Shown piece after piece: positions 17,915 to 31,670 of a DNA stretch of 32,796 nt. The notes under the pieces are model-generated. The model ran no database searches. It was not told the origin of the DNA and saw only the letters and a program-made list of their open reading frames with translations. Origin of the DNA: Methanobacteriota archaeon (GTDB taxonomy: Archaea > Thermoplasmatota > Thermoplasmata > RBG-16-68-12); the NCBI GenBank assembly GCA_005878525.1, contig VBMB01000139.1, forward strand, positions 1 through 32,796, read 5' to 3'. Every line of letters starts with the position of its first letter. Positions within the stretch are counted from its first letter, which is position 1. The position numbers were made by a program, and so were the translations under genes.

Positions 17915-18871
17915 CTAGCGCCCAGCGCCCAGGACCGCGACGAGCAGGTTTCCCGCCAAGAAGGCAAGCAGGAAGCCCCCGAGGAGGGGGACCATGAACG
18001 GGACCCACGGGGTGACCCACGCTCGCTGGATTCCCGCTTCACGCAGCTTGAGGATCTCCGGTCTGGGGTCCAAATCGCGCTTCGGACGCAGGACGACCAC
18101 GTGTTCGCCTCGGTCCGTGATCCGCTCCATCAGCCTCACGTGTTTCGGAAACGGATCCAGCGCTGCACGATAGCCGAGAAACGACTGGATCCCGACGTCG
18201 CCGCGGGTGAGATTGTAGATGAACAGACCCAGGGGGACGACCAATTGGAGGACAGCGGCATCCACAAGGACGACGAACGAAAACGGAAACAACGCCTGGA
18301 ACGCGGGTTGGACTCTCGGGTCCGCGGCGAACACCGGGAACGGTGACGCGTGAGGATACGTCGGAACAAGCAACGTGAGCGCCATGAGGCACTTCGCATC
18401 CGCCCCGCCGGCGAGGAGCCGGGCTCGGAGCATCAGCTGGTAGACGACGAGCATCACGGGCATCGACGCCAGCTCAACGATGGGAACGGAACTGGCAACG
18501 ATTCCCGCGAACCCGAGCGGGGCGATCCACATCGCGGCGGCCGCAAAGAACAATCCCATCCGACCGGGTCGGGCGTGGAAACCGTCTTCATCGAAGAGCG
18601 GCCGGCCGAAGAAGACCGCGTAGAACAGCACCGCGGCGGAACCGGCGAGCGACCACGTCGGCCACGGCGCCGATTCGACCAGGAGTTCCGCGGCGAGGAT
18701 GACCAGTCCGAGCGTTCCCAAGCCGATCCACAGCGGGTTGCGGACGCCTCGCGTCCTCAGATCGGAGGCCGCCGCGACGACCAGAAAGGCGGTGCCGGCC
18801 GCGAGTCGCGTCGCCGCGAACGCGTCCACGCCGCGGCATCCCTGCGTCGTTATTTCAAGGGTTGCGTGCAA
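17915..18871 (-). CDS. prepilin/preflagellin peptidase-like aspartic protease (A24 family, FlaK/PibD-like)
   Basis: AAASDLRTRGVRN and LLAGGADAKCLMALTLLVP (GxGD-type motif with second Asp), multiple hydrophobic helices. Confidence 0.82.
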   Translation of the reverse strand: MHATLEITTQGCRGVDAFAATRLAAGTAFLVVAAASDLRTRGVRNPLWIGLGTLGLVILAAELLVESAPWPTWSLAGSAAVLFYAVFFGRPLFDEDGFHARPGRMGLFFAAAAMWIAPLGFAGIVASSVPIVELASMPVMLVVYQLMLRARLLAGGADAKCLMALTLLVPTYPHASPFPVFAADPRVQPAFQALFPFSFVVLVDAAVLQLVVPLGLFIYNLTRGDVGIQSFLGYRAALDPFPKHVRLMERITDRGEHVVVLRPKRDLDPRPEILKLREAGIQRAWVTPWVPFMVPLLGGFLLAFLAGNLLVAVLGAGR

Positions 18872-18978
18872 CGCGACATGGGTCGCAAGACTGCGTTTTT
18901 CTCGGTAACGACTAAATAGACCCTAACGAATAGCCGCAAATTGCCGGAGGATTTTGTCGAATCTCTCCGAGGACCGTC

Positions 18979-19533
18979 ATGATAGAACCACGGCGAATGA
19001 AGGTGAAAGTCTGCCTCGTCGGGGAGCACGCCGTGGGCAAGACCTCGCTCATCAAGCGCTACGTGCTGAACGAGTACGATGATCGATACATCGTGACGCT
19101 CGGCGCGAAAGTCTCCAAGAAAGAACTCGCTCTCAATCCGAAAGTTGGCGACGCAATCCAGATGGACATGACCATCTGGGACATCATGGGCTCGAAGGGA
19201 TTCCGCGAACTCCTCCGGGAGGCTTACTTCCATGGGGCGCAAGGCATCCTCGCGGTGGCCGACATCACTCGATACGACACGCTCGAGGACCTGGACTCGT
19301 GGGTCGAGTCCGTGTTCCGGACCGTGGGCGAGATCCCCGTCGCGTTCGCGATCAACAAAACGGACCTGAAGGACCAAGCCGCATTCGGCGAGGAACAGGT
19401 GAAACAAGCGACCGAGGCGTTTGAGGCCCCGTATTTCTTCAGTTCCGCGAAGACGGGCGAGAACGTCGAGCTCGTCTTCCGGACGCTTGGCGAAACGATC
19501 GCGAAGACGGCGGCGAAGTCCGCGTCGCCGTAG
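18979..19533 (+). CDS. Rab/Ras-like small GTPase
   Basis: MKVKVCLVGEHAVGKTSLIKRYV (G1), WDIMGSKGF (G3), NKTD (G4), SSAKTGENV (G5). Confidence 0.9.
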   Translation: MIEPRRMKVKVCLVGEHAVGKTSLIKRYVLNEYDDRYIVTLGAKVSKKELALNPKVGDAIQMDMTIWDIMGSKGFRELLREAYFHGAQGILAVADITRYDTLEDLDSWVESVFRTVGEIPVAFAINKTDLKDQAAFGEEQVKQATEAFEAPYFFSSAKTGENVELVFRTLGETIAKTAAKSASP

Positions 19534-19630
19534 CCCGCCGCTCTTCTCCTCGGTTGCGGTTGCAGCGGGAGTCCGCTTGTATCGGTCCACCGCCATAGCC
19601 TCAAGTAGCCGACCCATTCTCCGCCCCTCC

Positions 19631-21925
19631 GTGTCCGGTCCCGGACCCGGGTCGGCTTCCGTTCGCGTGCGAGTCACCCGGGACCTCGGCCTGTTCGACA
19701 TCACGATGGCGGCCCTCGGAGCGATGGTCGGCGCCGCGATTTTCCTCCTGGTCGGCGCGGCATACTCGGTCGCCGGACCTCTCGTCTTGCTGAGCCTCGC
19801 CGTCGCCGCGCTCGTCGCGGCCCTCGCCGGCATGGCGTACGCCGAGCTCGCATCGGGCCGGCCCGACGCTTCGGGCGGCGCGTACGTCTGGGTGAGGAGC
19901 GCGTTGCCCGCGCCGAGCGGATTCGTGAGCGGCTGGCTCTCGTGGGGTGGCCACATGGCCGCATCCGCGCTCAGCGCCCTCGGTCTCGGCATCTTCCTCG
20001 TCGAACTCGTCCGCCCCTCCGACGAGTCGTCGTTCTTCGGCCCGAACCCGCTCGAGGTCAGCCTCGTCGCCCTCGCGGTCCTCGCCCTCTCCGCGATCGC
20101 GCACTTCGCGCGAGTCCACCTCCCCATCCGCGCGCTCGGTCGGTTGACGCTGGGTAAAATTCTGCTGATCGTCCTCGTCGCGGTCCTCGGGGTCATTTCC
20201 GTCTTCCAACCAGGTCCTCCACGCGGCTTCGCGGTCGGGGCCCCGGTCTCGTCGCTCGACTTGATGCTCGGGGCCGGGGTTCTCTTCATCGCCTTCCAGG
20301 GCTTCGAAGTCGTCGCGCAACTGTCCGACCAGGTGAAACACCCCGAGAGCAGCGTGCCGAGGGGCGTGTTCCTCGCGCTCTTGCTCGCGTTCCTCGTGTA
20401 CGGGGGCTTCTTCTTGGCGGTGCTCGGAAACGTGCCGAGCGACACACTGTCCGGATGGCCTGCGTGCGGGGGCTGCCTCGGCGGATCGGAAGACATGGTC
20501 CTCTCGGGCATCCGGCATTTCGTCGGAGGGCCGTACGTGAGGGCCGTCGTGTTGATCATCGGAATCGTCTCGATGTACGGCGCCTTGAACTCGAACCTGA
20601 CCGCGGCGATCAAGACCTCGTTCAGCATGGCCCGGGACCGTCTTCTTCCCGGGAGCTTCGCCCGCATCGGGGGACGGGAAGTGCCACCCGCCGCGGTCGC
20701 CCTCACGTTCGTCGGGGCGGGCTTCCTCGTCTTCCTGACGATCGAGACGATCGCGATCCTGGCGAGCCTTGCGTTCCTGGGCTTGTTCGCGTTCGTGCAC
20801 GCCTCCGTCGTCGCGTTGCGCCGCGGGGAGAGACGGAGCGCGCCGGGATTCCGGGTGCCGCTCGTGCCCGCGGTCCCCATGGCCGCCATCGCACTCAACC
20901 TCGCCGTCGGTGCTCTCCTGTGGAATTACCCGGCGAGGAGTGACGCGCCCATGCCCCCGGGGATGCTCGCCACGTTGCTCGGCGGCGTGTGGCTCGCGAT
21001 CGGGCTCGCGTACCACTGGGTCGGGGGCCGCCGCGCCGCCAGTGGTCCGGCTCCGCCTGCCTCAGCCGCGGAGGTGCGCGATATTCTCGCGACGTCGGAA
21101 GACCATGTGGAGCTCGAGCGGTACCGCGTCTTCCTTCCGCTCCGGGAGTTCGAGGACGAGGCGCTCGTGGAACTCGGCGCCCGGATCGCCCGCGCGAAGA
21201 ACGCGGAGCTGAGCCTTCTTCATGTCGTGGAAATTCCCCGGAACCTCCCTCCGAAGGCGATTCGGTTCCGGTACGTGGACGACCGGATTCGAGGGCTCCA
21301 ACGCCTCGCCCGGATCGGCGAGCACATGGGGGTCGACACCCGTCCGGTCGTCAAGATCGGCCACAAAGTCTACGAGATCATCTTGGACACGATCCGCGAG
21401 GAGGCGGTGAACCTCCTCGTCATGGGATGGCGGGGCGAGCGGATCGAAGGGGACCGTCGGGTGCTCGGGAGCAACATCGACTACCTGATCGAGAACGCGC
21501 CGTGCGATGTGATCGTCTTCAAGACCCAGGGATTCCGGAGGCCCCTCCGGCGGATCGTCGTCCTCACGAGCCCGATTTGGAGTCTCGAGGGGATCGACGA
21601 CCTCGCTTTGATCCTGGCCGCGGAGGACCACCCGGTCGTCGAGGTCGTCGCACTCGCGAGCGACCCCTCAGAAGCGGAGCGCCTCAAACAGGAGAGTACG
21701 CGGTTCGAAGGCCGCGCACACGAACGGGGCGTGACGGTCGAACCGAAGGTCATCTACTCGACCCAGTGGGAGTCGGAGGCGCTCCGCGAGAGCGCGGAAG
21801 CGTCGTTGCTCATGATCCGCGCGACGTCTCCGGGCGGCCTCCGGAAGTTCGCCCTCGGCCCCGTCGAGGACCGGATCGTCAAGCTGGCGAAGTGCTCTGT
21901 CCTCATCTTGCGGAAGGGGACCTGA
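19631..21925 (+). CDS. APC-superfamily amino acid permease with C-terminal tandem USP (universal stress protein) domains
   Basis: VTRDLGLFDITMAALGAMVGAAIFLLVGAA..., about 12 hydrophobic segments, then two USP-like segments (LVMGWRGERIEGDRRVLGSNIDYLIENAPCDVIVFK; ...ALGPVEDRIVKLAKCSVLILRKG). Start probably GTG 19631 or 19667. Confidence 0.86.
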   Translation: MSGPGPGSASVRVRVTRDLGLFDITMAALGAMVGAAIFLLVGAAYSVAGPLVLLSLAVAALVAALAGMAYAELASGRPDASGGAYVWVRSALPAPSGFVSGWLSWGGHMAASALSALGLGIFLVELVRPSDESSFFGPNPLEVSLVALAVLALSAIAHFARVHLPIRALGRLTLGKILLIVLVAVLGVISVFQPGPPRGFAVGAPVSSLDLMLGAGVLFIAFQGFEVVAQLSDQVKHPESSVPRGVFLALLLAFLVYGGFFLAVLGNVPSDTLSGWPACGGCLGGSEDMVLSGIRHFVGGPYVRAVVLIIGIVSMYGALNSNLTAAIKTSFSMARDRLLPGSFARIGGREVPPAAVALTFVGAGFLVFLTIETIAILASLAFLGLFAFVHASVVALRRGERRSAPGFRVPLVPAVPMAAIALNLAVGALLWNYPARSDAPMPPGMLATLLGGVWLAIGLAYHWVGGRRAASGPAPPASAAEVRDILATSEDHVELERYRVFLPLREFEDEALVELGARIARAKNAELSLLHVVEIPRNLPPKAIRFRYVDDRIRGLQRLARIGEHMGVDTRPVVKIGHKVYEIILDTIREEAVNLLVMGWRGERIEGDRRVLGSNIDYLIENAPCDVIVFKTQGFRRPLRRIVVLTSPIWSLEGIDDLALILAAEDHPVVEVVALASDPSEAERLKQESTRFEGRAHERGVTVEPKVIYSTQWESEALRESAEASLLMIRATSPGGLRKFALGPVEDRIVKLAKCSVLILRKGT

Positions 21926-21972
21926 CCCGCCAGTAGACGGGTGTCTTGCTGGACGAACCAGTGGCGCACTGG

Positions 21973-22233
21973 TCAGACGAGCGTCACGTCAACGGTCTCG
22001 ACGCTGCCCACTCCGGGGATGGCGGCCAAGGACTGCTCGAACAGGTCGGAGCCTCCGGAGGCATCATTCACGATCGCCACCGCGAGGATCGCCTTCAGGC
22101 CGAAGGCCACGGGCTGTTCGCGCAGATCGCGAAGGGCGCTCCCGAGCGTTGAGCGGACGCGGGACCGAATCGACTCGAGGTCCGTATCGGCGTCCTCGGG
22201 CATGATCCGGAACGTGACGGCCACGGATCCCAT
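21973..22233 (-). CDS. ef1b: archaeal elongation factor 1-beta (aEF-1beta)
   Basis: MGSVAVTFRIMPEDADTDLESIRSRVRSTL...QPVAFGLKAILAVAIVNDASGGSDLFEQSLAAIPGVGSVETVDVTLV; alternative GTG start at 22245. Confidence 0.92.
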   Translation of the reverse strand: MGSVAVTFRIMPEDADTDLESIRSRVRSTLGSALRDLREQPVAFGLKAILAVAIVNDASGGSDLFEQSLAAIPGVGSVETVDVTLV

Positions 22234-22241
22234 CTCGCACC

Positions 22242-22412
22242 TCACGGGCCGGTGAACGAACAGGCCGGACAGCGATACGCCACGGATTGGTCACGGCACC
22301 GCGAGCACCGTCCGATCTTCGCGCGGCCACAACTTGGACACGGGAACACGGTCGTGCCTTTCCCGGAGAGGACGGCGCCGCACGAGGTGCAGCGGCTTTC
22401 CGCACGAATCAC
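22242..22412 (-). CDS. small zinc-ribbon protein (HVO_2753/DUF1610-like), partner of aEF-1beta
   Basis: Below the ORF-track cutoff; manual translation (GTG start) VIRAESRCTSCGAVLSGKGTTVFPCPSCGRAKIGRCSRCRDQSVAYRCPACSFTGP*; four CxxC motifs; directly upstream of aEF-1beta. Confidence 0.85.
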   Translation of the reverse strand: MIRAESRCTSCGAVLSGKGTTVFPCPSCGRAKIGRCSRCRDQSVAYRCPACSFTGP

Positions 22413-22432
22413 GGGCCGCGGGATGAAGTGGG

Positions 22433-22440
22433 TCTATAAA
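22433..22440 (-). promoter_or_regulatory. putative TATA box TTTATAGA for the zinc-ribbon/aEF-1beta operon
   Basis: tctataaa on + strand; 21-28 nt upstream of the GTG start at 22412, consistent with a leaderless mRNA. Confidence 0.5.
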
Positions 22441-22531
22441 TCGTTGTGCTCCCGGCGAGTTATATCATGAGAAGCGGATAATTATTGTCCCTCCGATTCG
22501 ATTCGTCGGAGGCGGGTTCCATTCACCGCAA

Positions 22532-22540
22532 ACTTTATTA
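22532..22540 (+). promoter_or_regulatory. putative TATA box (actttatta) upstream of tRNA-Lys
   Basis: A/T-rich element about 50 nt upstream of the tRNA 5' end in GC-rich DNA. Confidence 0.4.
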
Positions 22541-22588
22541 CAAAGGCTCGTTTTGGCAAACGGTCGCATGTCGCCGCCGCTAGCCGGA

Positions 22589-22755
22589 GGGCCCGTAGCT
22601 CAGCTAGGTAGGATGGCGCACAAACACCGTCCCTAGAAAGAGCATCCGGCTTTTAGCCGCTTTCCTTCACCGGAGAGCGGAAAGAAACCGGGTGGTCCGG
22701 GGTTCGAACGGGCCCTGCGGAGCGCGCGGGGTCCCCGAAAGTCCCCGCGGGCCCG
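22589..22755 (+). tRNA. tRNA-Lys(UUU), pre-tRNA with three predicted BHB introns: 22610-22638, 22656-22686, 22709-22741
   Basis: Removing the three inserts gives GGGCCCG UA GCUC AGCUAGGUA GAGC A UCCGG CUUUUAA CCGGG UGGUC CGGGG UUCGAAU CCCCG CGGGCCC G (74 nt, all stems paired). Each junction shows a 3-nt bulge / 4-bp helix / 3-nt bulge. Confidence 0.92.
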
Positions 22756-22815
22756 TACGGCTCGCGCGCGCGTGGCATGCCAGGTGGAAAACGGTCGCCC
22801 AGGGAGGACCTCCCC

Positions 22816-23067
22816 TTGAGGTTTAACGTGTTGGAGCATCAGCTAGTTCCAGAGCATCGCCTCGTGCCGGAGGAAGAGGCGGAGCGGGTTTTGAAGGCGA
22901 TGAAGATCACGCGAGACCAGCTCCCGAAGATTCGGAAGAGCGATCCCGTGATCCAGGTCCTCGAGAAGATCGAGGGGCCCATCGAGGAAGGCCGGATCAT
23001 CCGCGTGACGCGGGTGAGCGGGACCGCGGGCGTGTCGGAGGCCTATCGCCTCGTCATCGGGAGGTAG
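22816..23067 (+). CDS. rpoH: DNA-directed RNA polymerase subunit H
   Basis: LRFNVLEHQLVPEHRLVPEEEAERVLKAMKITRDQLPKIRKSDPVIQ...GTAGVSEAYRLVIGR; TTG start at 22816 fits family length better than the ORF's upstream ATG at 22777. Confidence 0.93.
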   Translation: MRFNVLEHQLVPEHRLVPEEEAERVLKAMKITRDQLPKIRKSDPVIQVLEKIEGPIEEGRIIRVTRVSGTAGVSEAYRLVIGR

Positions 23068-23070
23068 AGC

Positions 23071-26000
23071 ATGCGCGAACTCATCGATGCGTTCTTCCGA
23101 GAACGCTCCATCGTCAACCATCACATTGCCTCGTTCAACGACTTCCTTCCCACGATCGACAATCCGAACTCGCGGATGCAGCGGATCGTGGACAACCTTC
23201 GGTCGTCGCCCGAAGACGAACGCCGCGGCATCATCAAGCTCGACGAGGACCGGACCGAAGGCGACGTAATCGAAATCCGGATCGGCCGGAAGCGGGACGA
23301 TCGCGGGCGGATTGACCTCGAGGCGAAACCGACGATCACGCTGGGCCTGCCCATCGTCAAGGAGGCCAACGGCGCCACCCACCCGCTCAATCCGATGGAA
23401 GCGCGGCTGCGGAACCTGAACTACACCGCGCCGATCTACCTCGACTTCACGGTCATCGAGAACGGCATCGAACGGGAGCCGGAGCGGGTGCACATCGGCA
23501 ACTTCCCGATCATGGTCAAGTCGAAGCGGTGCCTCCTGTACAAGGAGAACATGGAGACGGAAGGGGAGCTCACCTCCGACGAGTACAAGCACAAGCTCAT
23601 CGAGATGGGCGAGGACCCGTACGACCCGGGCGGGTACTTCATCATCGGCGGGACGGAGCGGGCCCTGATCTCGCTCGAAGACCTCGCCCCGAACCGCGTC
23701 CTCGTCGAATTCAACGAACGTTACGGCCGGAAGGTCGAGGTCGCCAAGGTATTCTCGCAGAAAGAAGGGTACCGCGCCCTCACCTTGATGGAGAAGAAGA
23801 AGGACGGGCAGCTGATCGTCAGCGTCCCGACGGCCTCCGGGCAGATCCCGCTGATCATCCTCATGAAGGCCTTGGGCATGGAGAAGGACGAGGACATCTA
23901 CAACGCCGTCGTCTCGACGCCCGAGATGGCCAATATCGTCTACGCGAACATCGAGGAGTGCCAGAACAAGAAGATCTACCCTCCGAACGGGATCTTCACG
24001 CGAGACGACGCGATTAGTTACCTCGAGAAGAAGTTCGCGACGGGCCAGGCGAAAGAATACCGGATCAAGAAGGTCGAGTCGATCCTGGACCGGTCGCTCC
24101 TCCCGCACCTCGGCGACACCCGCGAGGACCGGATCAAGAAGGCGATCTTCCTCGGACGCGTCGCCCGGACGGTCCTCGAGTTGTCCCTTGGCATGCGCCG
24201 GGAGGACGACAAAGACCACTACGCGAACAAGCGGCTCAAGCTCGCGGGCGACCTCATGGAGGATCTGTTCCGGGTCGCCTTCGCGAACCTCGTGAAGGAC
24301 CTGAAATATCAGCTGGAGCGATCGTACGCCCGGCGCCGCGAGCTGAAAATCTCCTCGGCGATTCGGCCGGACCTGCTCACGCAACGCCTGCTCCATGCGC
24401 TCGCGACGGGCAACTGGGTCGGCGGCCGGGCCGGCGTCAGTCAGCTCCTCGACCGCACGTCCAACATGAGCGCCCTGAGCCACTTGCGGCGCGTGACGTC
24501 TCCGTTGACGCGGTCCCAGCCCCACTTCGAAGCGCGCGATCTCCATCCGACCCAGTGGGGCCGCCTGTGTCCGAACGAGACGCCGGAAGGCCAGAATTGC
24601 GGTTTGGTCAAGAACTGCGCCCTCGTGATCGACGTGTCCGAAGGGTTCCCGGAGGAAGAGGTCAAGCTCCTCCTCGCCGACCTCGGGACCAAGCAGGTCA
24701 AAGGTCAGCAGACCCAGCTCACCCGCGTCTACGTGAACGGAGACCTCGTCGGGCTCCACGAGGACCCGAGGAACCTCGTGGCCGAGATCCGCGAGCGTCG
24801 CCGCTCCGGGCTCCTGAGCCACGAGGTCAACGTCCGGTACGACGAGAACATGGGTGAGATCATCATCAACTGCGACGAGGGCCGCATCCGACGTCCGCTG
24901 CTCGTCGTCAAGGACGGCCACATCGTCTTCTCTCGTAAGCACGTCGACGAGCTGAAGATGGGCCGCCTCCGGTTCTCCGACCTCGTCCGGAACGGGATCG
25001 TCGAGTGGATCGACGCGGAAGAGGAGGAAGACACGTTCATCGCGATCTACCCGTACGACGTCCCGAGCCGCTGCAAGGAGTGCAAGCATCCGCTGAGCCG
25101 GAACGACGTCACGTGGGCGAACATGGGGAGCCGCGACGAGGAAGTGGAACTCCAGTGCGCGCACTGTCACAAGACGTTCAAGGTGAAAGCCTCGATCACG
25201 AAAGAGCACTCCCACATCGAGGTCGACCCGATGGTCATCCTGGGTGTCGCCTCGGGCGTGGTACCATATCCCGAGCACAATTCGTCTCCACGGGTCACGA
25301 TGGGGGCGGGGATGGCGAAGCAGTCCCTGGGCCTGGGGTCGAGCAACTACCGCCTCCGGCCGGATACGCGAAGCCACCTGCTCCACTACCCAGAGCAACC
25401 GCTGGTGCAGACGGACTCGATGAAGTACGTCTCGTTCAACGAGCGACCCGCGGGCCAGAATTTCGTCGTCGCGGTGATGTCCCACCACGGGTACAACATG
25501 GAAGACGCGATCGTCATGAACAAAGCCTCGATCGACCGAGGTCTCGGCCGGTCGTCGTTCATGCGGACGTACCGCGCGGAGGAGCGCCGCTACCCCGGCG
25601 GGCAGGAAGACCACTTCGAGATCCCGTCCCCGGACGTGCGCGGTGCGCGTGCCGACCTGTCGTACGCCAACCTGACGCCGGATGATGGGCTCATCTCGCC
25701 GGAGGTCCTCGTGACGGGCGGGGACGTCCTCATCGGGAAGACGAGCCCGCCGCGGTTCCTCGAGGAGGAAACGGACTTCCTGACGCCGCAGAAGCGCCGC
25801 GAGACACCTGCGGGTCCCGGAGCTCGGCGACAAGTTCGCGTCCCGTCACGGCCAGAAGGGCGTCATCGGCCTGATTGCACCGCAAGAGGACATGCCCTTC
25901 ACCGCGCAAGGCATCATCCCGGACCTGATCATCAACCCCCATGCGATTCCGTCGCGGATGACCGTGGCCCACGTCCTCGAGCAGATCGGCGGGAAGGTCG

Positions 26001-26562
26001 GTTGCCTCGAAGGACGGTTCATCGACGGCACACCCTTCTCCGGCGAAAGGGAGGACGCCATGCGGAAGGCCCTCGAGGAGAACGGCTTCCGGTCGAACGG
26101 AAAGGAGATCCTGTACGACGGCCGCACGGGCCGCATGATCCCGGCGGAGATCTTCGTCGGGGTGATCTATTACCAGAAGCTGCACCACATGGTCTCGGGC
26201 AAGTTGCACGTCCGCTCCCGCGGGCCGGTTCAGATTCTCACGCGGCAGCCCACCGAAGGGCGGTCCCGCCAAGGCGGTCTGCGGTTCGGCGAGATGGAGC
26301 GGGATTGCCTGATCGGCCACGGCGCCGCGATGGTGATCAAGGACCGCCTCCTCGACGAGTCCGACGGGACGATCCAGTACGTGTGCGGCAACCCGGATTG
26401 CGGGCACTTCGCGATCAAAGATCGGAAAGGGAACCTTCGCTGCCCCGTCTGCGAGAACACCTCGAAGATCTATCCCGTGCAGACCTCGTACGCGTTCAAG
26501 CTCCTGCTCGACGAACTCTTGTCCTTAGGGGTCGTCATGCGTCTACAGCTGGAGGACATGCG

Positions 26563-26566
<4 letters not shown>
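23071..26566 (+). CDS. rpoB: DNA-directed RNA polymerase subunit B (unsplit), disrupted by an apparent deletion/frameshift near 25805
   Basis: [30 protein letters not shown]... to LTPQKRRET in frame 1, then [52 protein letters not shown]... to LQLEDMR* in a different frame. Confidence 0.93.
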
Positions 26567-31210
<4,644 letters not shown>

Positions 31211-31217
31211 GATCCGC

Positions 31218-31643
31218 ATGACCGAGATCGTTTTTGACGAGCTGACGATCAGGTTCGTCGCGCTCTTCCAAGATCTCACTCGGACGACGGTCGTGGACTG
31301 CGTCGACGCGAGCGACAAGCTCATCTTCGTCGTCAAGGAAGGCGACATCGGGAAGGCGATCGGCAAGAAGGGCGAGAACATCGCGAAGCTGAAGCGCCTG
31401 ATCAACAAGGACATCCACGTCGTCGAGTATTCGGAGCAGCCGGACAAGTTCGTCGCGAACGTCTTCCGGAACTTCGACGTCAAGTCTGTCCAGATCGAAC
31501 AGCGAGGCGACGTCGTGCACGCGACCGTCACGGTCGAGTCGACGAAGAAGGGCCGTGCGATCGGAAAGGACGGAAAGAACCTGCGCGTCTCCAGGGACCT
31601 GATCGCCCGCCATCATCCGATCCAGAGCGTCAGCGTCGCCTGA
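31218..31643 (+). CDS. nusA: NusA-like transcription factor (KH domains)
   Basis: MTEIVFDELTIRFVALFQDLTRTTVVDCVDASDKLIFVVKEGDIGKAIGKKGENIAKLKRLINKDIHVVEYSE...GRAIGKDGKNLRVSRDLIARHH. Confidence 0.94.
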   Translation: MTEIVFDELTIRFVALFQDLTRTTVVDCVDASDKLIFVVKEGDIGKAIGKKGENIAKLKRLINKDIHVVEYSEQPDKFVANVFRNFDVKSVQIEQRGDVVHATVTVESTKKGRAIGKDGKNLRVSRDLIARHHPIQSVSVA

Positions 31644-31670
31644 CCGCCGGCGGCCCGCTCGTCACCACGA

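Noticed and set aside
18850-20898. 682-aa antisense ORF spanning the GTPase and APC permease
   Set aside because: Crosses two confident sense genes and has low-complexity Arg/Ala/Thr/Pro composition
22611-22640. Possibility that the tRNA inserts make this a tRNA pseudogene
   Set aside because: All three inserts are removable by BHB rules to give a fully paired mature tRNA, which is very unlikely for random decay
25805-25810. Intein or self-splicing intron in rpoB, or the natural B''/B' split
   Set aside because: Coding sequence is missing rather than inserted, and I do not expect the known B''/B' split at this position
22843-25833. 996-aa antisense ORF opposite rpoB
   Set aside because: Arg/Asp/Val-rich, no domain-like pattern; a typical shadow ORF of a high-GC coding strand whose sense frame clearly encodes RpoB
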